From Prosopocoilus inquinatus (lineage: Eukaryota > Arthropoda > Insecta > Coleoptera > Lucanidae): a stretch of DNA of 64,000 bases. Positions 43,691-54,330 of the stretch are shown here, piece by piece. The stretch is from the NCBI GenBank assembly GCA_036172665.1, contig CM069874.1, forward strand, positions 53,302,707-53,366,706. Reading direction: 5' to 3'. Numbering within the stretch: the stretch's first letter is position 1; each line of letters begins with the position of its first letter. The notes below the pieces were generated by a model, which had not been told where the DNA came from, ran no database searches, and was given only the letters and a program-made list of their open reading frames with translations. A program made the translations under genes and the position numbers.

Positions 43691-43938
43691 TATTACAAAA
43701 TAGGAAACTTCGTAATTTTTGACAATGTCAAAGTTTGACTTCTATCAAATTACATGCACATAACCTAAAGAAAAAGAAACCAGCCTACTAGAAACCTAGA
43801 AAGTCAAAAGTTCATGAATGCGTTATATATTTAAGCGCTAAGAGAGGCAGAATAAAAAAAAATCATATTTTTTTTATTTTTCTTATTTAAATAATATTTT
43901 AACTCGTTTTAGATGATTACTTTTGTAGAAGACATTCA

Positions 43939-44147
43939 GGGCTATTCTGTAACATTGATATACATATTAATTGATACGGTATTCAATACTTGAAAAGAAT
44001 TTGTTACGATTTCATAACATTTCACGTCGATTACCGACCGCAAAATGAAGAGAGATGCATATTAACTCGAGATAATACTTGAAACGGATTGCAAATTGTT
44101 ACAGGGGGTCACTTGAAACATAGCAATATCAAGTCCATATCAATGTT
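43939..44147. mobile_element. MITE with GGGCTATTCTGTAACATTG end, shortened copy 2
   Basis: Close to 39343-39590 over its length, but it lacks an internal segment (around 44104) and the terminal bases of the right end. Confidence 0.7.
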
Positions 44148-44335
44148 AATTCTCACGTCTTTAATTTAGCAACGCCGTGATTAAATTTTCAGTCACTCTT
44201 ACTCATTAAATTCGCATAAAGCTATATGGTTTATATTTATTTTAATCACGGCTTCAGCTAGAGACGATTCTAATGATGAGATAATAATATGGCCCATTTT
44301 CTTTTATAATATTAATAATTAATTTTGAGGAAAAC

Positions 44336-44499
44336 TATTGATGTTTTCGTGGTTCGCTCAGAGGAGAAGAAACATCTATATGCTTTAATTAGAAACTTTT
44401 TTTATTTGACACACATACAGTGCTCATACATAGGAGTATATCAACTGTTTTTTTTTTTAATATACGTAGCAACAAGCAAGTAAATGTTTTTCTTCAATA
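44336..44499 (-). repeat. Copia 3' LTR
   Basis: 164 bp. A short purine-rich tract (AGGGAAGA on the - strand, 44500-44507) immediately precedes it and is the likely plus-strand primer site. Confidence 0.9.
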
Positions 44500-44587
44500 T
44501 CTTCCCTAAAACTTTACATTGCTTGCCTATAATTAACCACATAAACATTTTTTTTTAGCAATGTCATACAATCAACATTAAAATAAA

Positions 44588-47551
44588 TTAAGTCATGCCT
44601 AACAAATCTCGCAGTCGATTAAATAGCACACGCGGAATGGGTTTCGTCAAAATATCCGCCATCTTGATTCTTGCTCATTACATGTTCTACTTTCAGACGA
44701 GCTTCTTGAATATTTTGTTCCAACATCTGGGAGATTGTTTTAGTCCATATAGACTTTTGTGTAACTTGCATACACGACTAGTACCATCTTCAAAGCCCTC
44801 TGGTTGCATCATATATATCTCTTCCTCGAGCATACCATTTAGAAATGCTGTCTTAACGTCAAACTGACCTAGCTGCAAATTTTCATTTGCCGTAATACTT
44901 AGTACTGCTCTTATTGTGTCAAAACGAGCAACAGGACTAAATGTCTCGTTATAATCGATGCCTTTTTGTTGACTGTAGCCTCGAGCAACAAGGCGTGCTT
45001 TGTAACGTGCAATTTCACCATCAGCTTTTCGTTTTACGCGATATACCCAACGATTAGAAATTGGCTTCCGTTCGTCTGGTAATCCGGTTAGAGACCACGT
45101 CGAATTTTCTTCCAGAGATTTCATTTCATTTCATTTCGTCTTCCATCGCTGTTTTCCAAAACTGCTTGCCTGCTGATTTCATTGCTTCATCAAAATTTCT
45201 GGGCTCTTCAACTTCACCTAACATCATTTCAATTAAACGATCTGGTGGCTTGATTTTTGTTCGATCTCTGAGTCGCTCTTTTATCATTTCGGTTGTTGCT
45301 TCTTCAGATGAAGAAGTTTGAATTTCATCAATTTCAGAACTGTCGTCTATTTTACTGGAGAGAATTGACAAGATTTTGGAAGTACTTTCTGGTGTAAACA
45401 TTACATTTCTGCTTCGAACAATTTTATTCCCAGGTTGCAGCCAGACACGAAAACCATCCACATCTTCGGAGTAACCCACAAAAATTCCACGTTGCCCTTT
45501 TGCATCCCACTTCTTACAAGATTCCTTCGGGATATGTACGTAACATTCAGTACCGAAAACATGAAGTCTATTTAGATGAACTAATTTTCCTGTGAAAATT
45601 TCATACGGTGTTTTAGATTCGATTTTACTTGGGCCTCTGCGATTTAACAAATAAACTGCAGTATTTACCGCTTCTGCCCACAGTACTTTTGGTAACTTCT
45701 TTGCTAGCAGCATCGTTCGTGCAAGTTCAACAATTGTTCTGTTACTACGCTCTGCACAACCGTTCTGTTCTGGTGTATATGGATTCGTGACAACAAATTT
45801 CACACCATTAGACTTAAGAAGTTCTTGTACATTCTTGTTATTAAATTCTCGTCCACCGTCACATTGAAATGCCTTCACAGATCGTCCACACTGATTTTTA
45901 ATCATTTGCAACATTTCAGTGATTTTTCCAAAAACTTCAGACTTCTCTTTAAGAAAATTAACAATTCTCAATCTCGAATAATCACATGTGAAACAGATAA
46001 AATACTTAGTTCCACCTAAAGAAGTGCATTCCATGGGACCGCAAAGATCGGCGTGAATAAGTTCTCCTGGTTCCTTGGCTCTTTGCTCACGAGTGTGGAA
46101 GGTGTTTCTGTGTTGCTTTCCCCTTCAATACATGCTTCACAGTATTCATTTTCCACTGGAACGTCAATACCATTTTGCTTCAAAATTTTATGCACTTGAC
46201 GTTTATTTTGATGGCCTAAACGTTCATACCAAATTTGCAATGCATCTTTTGACTGATGGTTTGCTTCGCTCACTGAAGATATTTTTGGCTGAATTACATG
46301 AATGGTCATTTTAAACAACTGCCCAAAACGTTTTCCACACGCTTTGACTACACCGTCCTTAACAAATTTGCATTCCGTTTTAGATGAAATAAATGACATG
46401 CCTTTGTCAAGCGCACATGTCACAGAAAATAAATTTCTACGAGCTGCCGGGACGAATAAAACATTTTCCATGTAACATGCCAACCATTTTCCGTCAACTA
46501 ATGACTTAAATTTAATTCTGCCTTTCCCAAGTGCATCCATGGTCGATTTGTCGCCGATGTGAACTTTGATGGGAGTTTCAAAAAATTCAAGCGATGAAAA
46601 CCATTCTTCATGATAAGTCAAATGATCTGTTGCTCCTGTGTCAACGATCCAAAAATTATCTTCGGCTTCTGTGTACATAATTTCCCCAATAAATGCTTGT
46701 TCACTAGACGAACCAGCACTATCTTCTTTCTTCTTCTGCTTCTGTATACTTCGACAGCTTCGTCGAAAATGTCCCTTACCGCCGCAATTATAACATTTAA
46801 ATTTCTGAAGCTTACTCCTGTCAGTGTCAAATTCCTGATTTGTTCGTAAATGCTTATTTTTCCAGTGACAGGCTTGCTTACTCTTTCCTTGCGCTTTTCC
46901 TTTAGAAGCCGTCAATGCCACCAGCTCATCATTTCTTTTAGAGTTTTGTTGCCGACGCTTTTCGTCTGATGTCAGAAGACCTACCAGAATTGAAAGTGTT
47001 TGCTGTTCCTCAGGTCTAGCCCGCCATGCTTGTCGCAAACTCTCATAGTCATCCGGTAAAGTGTCCAATAATTTTACCATTAGAGAAGACTCATCTGGTT
47101 TCAAATTTAACTGCTGCAATCTTAAAACCATTGCTTCAAACTTTGCAATGTGCGTGACCATATCATCCGATGGATTCATTGCAAAACTGAAGAATTCAGC
47201 TTGAACAACATGAGCAGCTTGTTTAGTTTGTTGCTCAAAGATTGCGTGTAACTTGATCCACATGCTTCTAGCAGAATCGCATGTAACCAGTAATGCCATT
47301 ATTTTAACATCCAACGTTTTTACAATAATTTGACTAGCAGAACGATCGCCTTTATCCCAAATTTTAAACTTGGCATTATAAGCAGCCACTTCATCTTTTG
47401 ATGCATCCTTCGCTAACTCTTCTGGTTTCTCAATGTCACCAACACATACTTCATACGCATTTTCAGTTCCACATAATAAGTTTCTTATAGCAAATTTCCA
47501 GATACTCCAATTTTCGGCTCCTCTTAACTTTTCAATCGTTTGGAATTCCAT
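44588..47551 (-). pseudogene. Copia gag-protease-integrase-RT polyprotein, broken
   Basis: From ATG 47551: gag with zinc knuckle CYNCGGKGHFRRSC, protease WIVDTGATDHL, and an integrase zinc region (LGHQNKRQVHKI ... CEAC). The integrase core has Asp and Glu motifs at CDYSRL, QCDGGREF and PEQNGCAERSNR. RT then begins at NRWVYRVKRKADGEIARYKA and runs through the FDVKTAFLNG box. Breaks: an extra base in a C run at 46120-46123; a 5-bp repeat expansion at 45121-45140 that introduces stops; and a large in-element deletion near 44705. The deletion joins RT (RCWNKIF) to the last few residues of RNase H (MADILTKPIPRVLFNRLRDL). The catalytic second half of RT is gone, so it cannot replicate alone. Confidence 0.9.
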
Positions 47552-47669
47552 GCTTATTATAAATTCTCTAAAATTTCCAGTGATGTGTCAAGTTACAAAC
47601 AAATCACCACCAATTCTAGTCCACGGGAAACTAACAAGCACTTTCCAGGATTCTATTGAAGAGAACCAC

Positions 47670-47681
47670 GCTCTGCTACCA
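47670..47681 (-). other. Copia primer-binding site, initiator-Met tRNA type
   Basis: The - strand TGGTAGCAGAGC begins directly at the 5' LTR edge. It matches the 3' end of animal initiator tRNA-Met, a common primer for copia-type elements. Confidence 0.75.
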
Positions 47682-47843
47682 TATTGATGTTTTCGTGGTT
47701 CGCTCAGAGGAGAAGATACATCTATATGCTTTAATTAGAAACTTTTTTTATTTGACACACATACAGTGCTCATACATAGGAGTATACCAACTGTTTTTTT
47801 TTAATATACATAGCAACAAGCAAGTAAATGTTTTTCTTCAATA
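47682..47843 (-). repeat. Copia 5' LTR
   Basis: 162 bp, essentially the same as the 3' LTR apart from a few substitutions and a T-run length change. Confidence 0.9.
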
Positions 47844-47849
47844 AAAACT

Positions 47850-48085
47850 ATAAACCTAAATTAAAACAGTACAGTGATATTGGATTGGAGTTTCCAATCT
47901 AAAGAGATCCCAATTATTGTCGAAAAAGTTGTCAAGAGATTGCTCAAAAAATTCACTAAAATAGAAACTAACTAAATTACTTTTTTTTTCAAATAGTTTA
48001 AAAGCGACATCCCACTATCGCTTATTGATTCACTGCAATCAAAAACGATTTGCAAAAAACATGTTTAATACTTTTTTTCACTTCT
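47850..48085. other. Intergenic; includes retrozyme-like fragment at 48001-48058
   Basis: AAAGCGACATCCCACTATCG followed by CACTGCAATCAAAAACGATT is the inverse of segments of the 15338-15976 repeat. Otherwise nothing is recognised. Confidence 0.55.
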
Positions 48086-48090
48086 AAATA

Positions 48091-48096
48091 TTTATT
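48091..48096 (-). terminator. Tkt: Poly(A) signal of transketolase
   Basis: AATAAA on the - strand, about 65 bp after the stop codon. Confidence 0.6.
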
Positions 48097-48158
48097 ATGT
48101 TGAAAACGTAAACGTGGAAAATTGTGTCTATTACAATTTAATATTTTTATGAACATGT

Positions 48159-50030
48159 TCATTGAGAATTCACAAATTCCCGCACAGCGCAAGTAATATT
48201 AGAACTTGAAACGCCGAAGTAATCAAGTAACTCGCTCCCCTTTCCAGACCTTGGAATTTTCGGCACAGCCAACATTTTCACTCTTATATTGATTTCCTCG
48301 GCGACTGCAGACAATACTGCTTCTCCCAAACCACCTTGCGGATAATGATCCTCCACTGTAATCACACGTCCTTCCGTCTCATGTGCATTTTGGATAATCG
48401 CTCTTTTATCAATAGGTTTAATCGAAAACAAATCCATCACTCGAACAGATATTCCTTCAGTTTCCAGCTTGGAAGCCGTCGAGAGTGCTTCGTTCAAAGT
48501 GACTCCACCAGCGATAATTAATACTTTATCATGAGGGCTTTGTTTGAGGATTTGGGCTTCCCCAATGCGAAAAATTTTATCATTATGATACAGAATAGGA
48601 GTTTCGGGACGATTCAATCTTATGTAAACAATTCCCTTTACATTAGCAGCAAGTTCTATAGCCCGCTCACATGAGACCGCGTCACTTGGATACAGAATGA
48701 TACTTCCTGAAACACTCCGAAACATTGCGATATCTTCCAAACCCATTTGACTCGGACCATCCTCACCGACACTAACACCGACGTGTGTTCCACAAAATTT
48801 CACGTTGCACCTTGAAATAGCCCCCATTCTTATCTGATCAAATCCTCTGGTTAAAAATGCGGCGAAAGTTGAAACGAATGGGATCGTTCTTCTCCTACAG
48901 GCGGCTCCTATTGCAACACCGATTTGATTTTGTTCTGCCAGGAAGCACTGAATGAATCTTAAGCGATCATACTCTTCCACTTTGTCAAGGAAAGTTGAAT
49001 TTTTTAGGTCAGCGTCCAAAACTATCACCCTTGGATGATTTTGGGCTAGTTTCACCAGCGCGGTGCCGCTTGCAACCCTGGTGGAGACCTTGTCGTCCGT
49101 GGTGTAGTCCGGTGGAGTAGACAGGTGAATATTTGAATTATCAATTTCACTAATTGTCTCAAGCGGCATGCACGGCTTTATTGTTAACGCACCTTTATTA
49201 ACAATTAATGATTCCAGGTATTCAATTATTTTAGGTGCTTTATTCCCCAAGATTTTGCCATGCCAACCATTAGTATCTTCTATGCTACGAAAGTACTTTC
49301 CTTTGAGGGTTTTCGCCAGAATGACAGTCGGTTTATCTTTAGTTCGAGCTGCCTGTTCAAATGCTTGCACGAGTTCTTCAATATTATGCCCATCAACGGT
49401 TATTGCATGGAAACCGTAAGTCTGATATCTCTTGCGATAGAGGTCCAAGTCATGGCCTAAAGGGGTAGGACCGACTTGTCCTAATCGATTAACGTCGACT
49501 ATTGCGCATAAATTATCCAGTTTATAATGACCTGCAAATGTTGCGGCTTCCCAAACATTTCCTTCAGAATTTTCACTGTCTCCAAGGATACAGTAAACCC
49601 TAAATTTTGCTCGGTCGATTTTTTTACCCACATATGCCATTCCCGAGGCGATCGAAAAACCTTGTCCTAAAGATCCGGTGGCCACATCTATGAACTTTAA
49701 GCGTGGAGTTGGATGGCCTTCCAAGTCGGAGTATAAAGTTCTTAGGGTGTCCAAATTTTCCACAGGAAAATTTCCAACCTCGGCCCAAGCTGCGTATAAA
49801 ATTGGAGCAGCGTGCCCTTTAGATAATACGAATCTGTCGCTAGCCGGATCTCTTGGGTCGTGTACCTTGTATTTCATTGTCTTGAAAAAAAGCACGGCTA
49901 TTATTTCCGCAATTGACGAACATGACGTGGGATGTCCAGATTTTGCCGTGTTCGTGCTGCGAATGGCGTGAATGCGTAGTCTGTTAGCAATGTCTGCAAG
50001 TTCTTGATATTCTGCTTTGGGGGCAGGCAT
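48159..50030 (-). CDS. Tkt: Transketolase (EC 2.2.1.1)
   Basis: Single exon, 623 residues, complete and of normal length for animal transketolase. The enzyme transfers two-carbon units between sugar phosphates in the non-oxidative pentose phosphate pathway, in the cytosol, using thiamine diphosphate and a divalent metal. Visible motifs: SGHPTSCSS (about 31-39), SKGHAAPILYAAW (70-82), GSLGQGFSIASG (119-130), the cofactor motif GDSENSEG (150-157) with NRLGQ downstream. Further on come FLAEQNQIG (catalytic Glu), FVSTFAAFLTRGFDQIRM, HVGVSVGEDGPSQMGLED and RLNRPETP. The canonical GDG of the thiamine motif reads GDS here; the metal-binding Asp (151) is kept. The absence of introns may mean a retrogene or ordinary intron loss. 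A 137-bp Harbinger-like MITE lies about 150 bp upstream, and the copia element lies 300 bp downstream. Confidence 0.95.
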   Translation of the reverse strand: MPAPKAEYQELADIANRLRIHAIRSTNTAKSGHPTSCSSIAEIIAVLFFKTMKYKVHDPRDPASDRFVLSKGHAAPILYAAWAEVGNFPVENLDTLRTLYSDLEGHPTPRLKFIDVATGSLGQGFSIASGMAYVGKKIDRAKFRVYCILGDSENSEGNVWEAATFAGHYKLDNLCAIVDVNRLGQVGPTPLGHDLDLYRKRYQTYGFHAITVDGHNIEELVQAFEQAARTKDKPTVILAKTLKGKYFRSIEDTNGWHGKILGNKAPKIIEYLESLIVNKGALTIKPCMPLETISEIDNSNIHLSTPPDYTTDDKVSTRVASGTALVKLAQNHPRVIVLDADLKNSTFLDKVEEYDRLRFIQCFLAEQNQIGVAIGAACRRRTIPFVSTFAAFLTRGFDQIRMGAISRCNVKFCGTHVGVSVGEDGPSQMGLEDIAMFRSVSGSIILYPSDAVSCERAIELAANVKGIVYIRLNRPETPILYHNDKIFRIGEAQILKQSPHDKVLIIAGGVTLNEALSTASKLETEGISVRVMDLFSIKPIDKRAIIQNAHETEGRVITVEDHYPQGGLGEAVLSAVAEEINIRVKMLAVPKIPRSGKGSELLDYFGVSSSNITCAVREFVNSQ

Positions 50031-50176
50031 TTTTAACTGGAAACTGGCTCCAAATTAATGAAAAACCTGCCTGTAAAAATTCGGCTTTGAATTTTTAAAT
50101 CAACTGTCAACGGCTATTTACAATACTGCCAAACTTGAAAAACAAAATACAGAAAAAAAGCATGTTGTCAATTGAT

Positions 50177-50313
50177 GGGCGCGTTCAGGGACGCTCAGCG
50201 GCTGAGTTACTTACTCAGCAATCTTTTGTGATTGGTTCACATTAAGGTAACAGCCAATCACAAATGATTGCTGAGTAAGCAACTGAGCCGCTGAGCGTCC
50301 GCTGAACGCGCCC
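50177..50313. mobile_element. 137-bp Harbinger-like MITE upstream of transketolase
   Basis: Ends GGGCGCGTTCAGGGACGCTC and inverse, an almost full-length foldback, flanked by the 3-bp repeat GAT on both sides. Same family as 30562-30675. Its position 147 bp from the transketolase ATG makes it a possible promoter component. Confidence 0.8.
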
Positions 50314-50527
50314 GATGTTAAGGTCCCTAGATTTGATGGATTTGATTGACATTTAAAATGTCAGAGAGAGTTCGGAACATTGATTATGACTAACGTGGTT
50401 AGAGCATCCGCTCTATTCAAGAAAAAAGTGACAGAGACAGATAACGAGATTTCCATTTCCACTGCAGAAGTGTAGGGACATATAATGCTGCTCTCTGATT
50501 AGTTGTTAGTCTGCGATCAATTCAAAT

Positions 50528-50656
50528 TAAGGCTGTAGTAAGTGAACGGTCGAAGTGGTCAGACCAAATCACGTGATCACTTTTCTCAATTGCTGATTGG
50601 ACCGTTGACTTGACGATTCTGTGCAATTTGCTCGCTCACTTAACTCGGCCTAAACG
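50528..50656. mobile_element. Possible 129-bp MITE
   Basis: TTAAGGCTGTAGTAAGTGAA and an imperfect inverse at the right (GCTCACTTAACTCGGCCTAA). No clear target duplication. Confidence 0.45.
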
Positions 50657-50824
50657 TTAAACCAGCTAAACGTAATCTTCACGTTTTCAATTATTTTATA
50701 ATGTGCGTAATTAATAATTATTCATTCTTCAGTTTGAAACAAACTTCACAAACACATAATTTATGTTACCTAAACACATATTAGGTATATTCGTTTTAGA
50801 TGACCAAACCTGACGTAACTTATA

Positions 50825-52437
50825 CTGGGTGTCTCACAACGTACGGAGGAGATTGAAAGGGCTGTAGGACATCAAAATAAAGCTTTTTTCTTAATTCACT
50901 TTTGACTAAAACCTAATAATAAGAAAGTTACAGCAGTTTAACTTTCTTAATTTCTTCTTTAATTTACACCCATAGCTTCTTAATTAATAAAAAATATTTC
51001 ATAAAATGCAACTTTATTATAAATAAACTCTAAATTTATCAAAACCGCCATTCACAAAATGTCTGTGTTAATCTGTTTCCCAGTTTTGTTTTTAATTAGT
51101 TTGCGGAGCACAATGAGATAAAAATCCGTTTTTGGACATTAAAACAAAAAATAAAATAGCCGTTACTTTAATGTGACTACATTTTTTGAAATAGTTATTT
51201 ATTGTAAAGCAGTTTTCAATTAACTCTTAAATACCCCAAATTTGAATTTAAAACGTAAAATATTACTACAAAAAGTAACTTTTGCTTGTTAATTAATTTC
51301 ACTTTAAACTCTTGTAACTTTTTAGTTATTGCTTTTTTATTAAAAATTTATTAAGAAAAAAGTTTTAATTTGATCTCCCTTAGCTACCATTTTAATCTCC
51401 TCCGTAGGTTATGAGTAAAGTCCGGATTTATATGTGCTAAAAAAGTGGAAAATAAGTTTTTTTATGCGATTAAAATGGATCAAAATATGGATATTATATG
51501 CGATAAAAATTTTATTTTACTTATACATACTTACATACTTATGCATATTTTTCCAAAAAAGTTCGAAAACTTGCTTGTTCAAGTTTATGCCAAGGAATGT
51601 TTGACTCTGCCATAGCACTGCACAAGTCTAAAAAGAATTCATTTCCTGGGTCACTGCCCTGTGAGTTACTGGCTGTTGAAGAAATAAAAGACTGCTTAAA
51701 GTTAGACACACATCTTTTCTCCGACTCCTTATGGAGGTTTGTAGCCAAATGTTGATCAATCTGGTACTTTTGGTCTGACGACACCTTAAAATATTGTCAA
51801 AATGAAAATGTGATTTTTAAGAGAATTTGTAAGGTATCTACCTATTTTGAGCATGCGTTGCAAAAAATAACTTTTCCATCTGTAGTTAGATGTTTAGATG
51901 CTTTAATCCATTTTTTCAATAGCTCGGATCGAGAGGATGCTACTTTCGGCATTTTGAAAAGATAAGCACTGAATTTATTTCGTCTTTAAATTAAATAAGA
52001 AAATAACAACTAATTCGCGTTGATAAATACACTAGTCACTAGTCACACACATTCACGGAGTTCTTATCTCAAACTCAAATGCAAAACATAAGTGCAAAAT
52101 GCAAGTGCAAGTCGCTACAGATTCCCAGAAAATCACATTCCGGGAAATCGTAAAATAAAGTGGCCAGACGTTGAGGAGAATAAATTACTTCTTGGAAAAG
52201 CTGCAGACTTGAATATTGACCGTATATGGAATTATAATGTTATTTATATCAATATATGGATAAAAAAATAAATATGCGCTAAAAGTCTAAAATATTAAGT
52301 TATATGCGAAATAAAACTACCATTTTTGGGCTTCTCTAATCGACAAACATATAAATACAAAACGCCAAGTTTAGGTATGTTATCGTAAAAAACTTGTAAA
52401 AACTTATAAATCCGGTCTCTAGTTATGAGACACCCAG
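50825..52437. mobile_element. Middle element of the first nest, TA-inserted foldback
   Basis: CTGGGTGTCTCACAACGTAC at the left and GTTATGAGACACCCAG at the right, flanked by TA. Subterminal GGAGGAGATTGAAAGG has its inverse (AATCTCCTCCGTAGG) at 51394-51409. Once the inserted hAT copy and its duplication are removed it is about 600 bp with long inverted arms and no coding sequence. Confidence 0.75.
51416..52421 (-). mobile_element. hAT element, internally deleted copy A
   Basis: Ends TAAAGTCCGGATTTATATG and CTTATAAATCCGGTCTCTA, flanked by the perfect 8-bp duplication GTTATGAG (51408-51415 and 52422-52429). Nearly the same as the full copy at 56791-58924, but about 1.1 kb of the transposase gene is missing (junction near 51530-51545). 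It retains transposase exon 1 (51952-51842) and the start of exon 2 (from 51784), so it depends on the intact copy for movement. Confidence 0.92.
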
Positions 52438-53016
52438 TATATCTGGTACATAAAGTTCATAGTATTTAGTTTGGTCACGAACATACCTATTATGCTATTT
52501 CATGAGCATAAAATAGAGCCTATTCTGTATCGAGTACGTTAAATTTAAAGACCTGTTGCTGGTAAAAACCGAGCACAAAGCAAAATAATTTCAATAATTT
52601 TCAGCTTAAAAAATCAAATTTACCGAATTCTATCGTAATCTACCGAAAAGTTACGACTTGATCTACCTATAAAGTGTTCGAGGAGGTTGGCAATACTGCC
52701 ATGGGTTTTCTGGTTTAAGCGGTTACTAGACAGCTTCAGCCATTGTTTAGGTAGTTGATAAAATGCGAAGTTTGAAAACTGCGGCGTATTATTGTATTAA
52801 TACATTAATGCACCTTTTCATCAATTTGCTATTTTGATCAAAGAATAAAGATAGTAATGAAAATACCGTGAAATCATTTGATTAACAGTGCACTGTATTT
52901 CATAACCTCACACTATTTGATTAATACAGTGTGTTCACAGATTTTCTGCAATGGTAGAGGGACATGTAATTTTGGTATATTTTTAATTGTTTCAATTGTT
53001 TTAAGCATTTCCTTTG

Positions 53017-53292
53017 TTAAAAAATTGAAACCGCAATTAAATTGGCCTTAAAAATTACACGGATATTTTTATTACTTTTTAATGTCGGAAAAAAATATTC
53101 AGTGTAATTCCCATCCACCTCTACGCACTTTTTTACCCTGTACCTAAATTCCGTATACACGTTTGTTAACGTTTCAATTTCTATTTCACTAATTACCGTT
53201 GGTATTTTTTCATTTAAAATTTCTGAATTTGTACCATGAGCATTGTATTGGTCTAAAATGTCCGATCCATCTTCCAGGCAAACGGTCATCAA
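53017..53292 (-). pseudogene. Mariner-superfamily transposase C-terminal relic
   Basis: About 90 residues; LTNVYTEFRYRVKKCVEVDG followed by NYTEYFF is the characteristic C-terminal helix and 'C-x-x-V-x-G-x-x-x-E' end of Tc1/mariner-type transposases. No DDE catalytic core remains. Confidence 0.55.
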
Positions 53293-54133
53293 GCTACCCT
53301 TTAATTAAATTTGTGGAATGCGCCACACATCCATCCTGTTGAATATAAATGTTTTCTAAACTCACATCCGCCAGTGATGGCAAAGTAAAATTTTCTATCA
53401 TTTGCAATTAACTGAATTGATTCAAATTTTCGTCCAAAATATAAGAGCTAATAATTTTGTTATTTCCAATAACTTTAACTAAAGGTATTAATTATACCGA
53501 CAAAATAAAATTGGAAAAATGTATGAAAAATATGACCTTGAAACTGACGTAAGACGTCCAATTGTTGAGATACAATAACTGACAGAAAGTTGAGAAAATT
53601 CTTTATTATTGATTTCTCAGAAACATTTATTGTTTATGAAAGCTCTTGCATCTTTCCAAACTTAAGATGCACGTATCAAAGTTTCAATACCTTCTGTCAT
53701 ATACCGAGGAAATCAAAACATTTGAAATCGACATAAGTGTAAAGTACCTTTATTTTCCACGCCGCGTGGAAATTTTATTTGGAAAAGTTACTCAGAATTA
53801 TTATAAGATCTCAAATATGAAATAATGACTGTCTACGATGAAAAAAGAATATTACGTATTTTTCAATTTTTCTCGTACCAATTGTGTCGTAGAATTTGAA
53901 TGTGTAGAACTAGACGTTTCTTCAAGTTTGACATGAACGTACTCTGATATTTGTCTTTTGTTCAACTATCAAATAGAAATTATTATTATTAAAAATTATT
54001 ATTAAAATTACATTTTTTTGTAGCCAATTTCTTTTTTCATCCTAGGTAGCTATGATTTCATATTTGAGATACTATAATAATTCTAAGTACAAAGTTTTTT
54101 TAATCTCAAACCGGACAGAAATATGAGAGGAAA

Positions 54134-54175
54134 CTCTCAACGTTTCGCTATAGATTTATAGCTTCGTCAGGAGTG
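54134..54175 (-). ncRNA. Hammerhead ribozyme core, left arm of Penelope-like element 2
   Basis: The - strand shows CACTC, CTGACGA, helix II GCTATA/TATAGC, GAAAC, GTT, then GAGAG; core intact, stem I weakened at its outer pairs compared with the right arm. Confidence 0.68.
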
Positions 54176-54330
54176 AAAAAAGTAAATAAACAAGTTGTCA
54201 AGAGAAACAAGTCGTCAAGGGAAGCGAAAAGGTAACATGATTTTAAACTAAAATACGAGTTGTCCGGAATAAAGCGAAAAGTAACTAGAACTAAATTAAA
54301 ACTATTTTTTTTTTAAATTAATTGACCGAT

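Larger units (their letters stand above)
44336..47843 (-). mobile_element. Ty1/copia LTR retrotransposon, internally deleted
   Basis: LTRs at 44336-44499 and 47682-47843 (164 and 162 bp) start TATTGATG and end TTCAATA, with the 6-bp inverted termini TATTGA/TCAATA. The 5-bp direct repeat AAAAC flanks the whole unit (44331-44335 and 47844-47848). A primer-binding site abuts the right LTR and a purine tract abuts the left, so the element runs on the - strand. The LTRs look nearly identical, so insertion was recent. The coding region has lost most of RT and RNase H. Confidence 0.93.
50783..52488. mobile_element. Outer TIR element of the first nest (AGGTATATTCGTTTTA ends)
   Basis: AGGTATATTCGTTTTAGATG ACCAAAC at the left and GTTTGGTCACGAACATACCT at the right are inverted, with ATT on both sides. 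Almost all its interior is the next insertion. Its ends resemble the MITE at 43403-43690. Confidence 0.7.

Noticed and set aside
50401..50422. tRNA-like string GGTTAGAGCATCCGCTC
   Set aside because: No matching acceptor stem, T-loop or anticodon arm around it; only a chance A-box resemblance.
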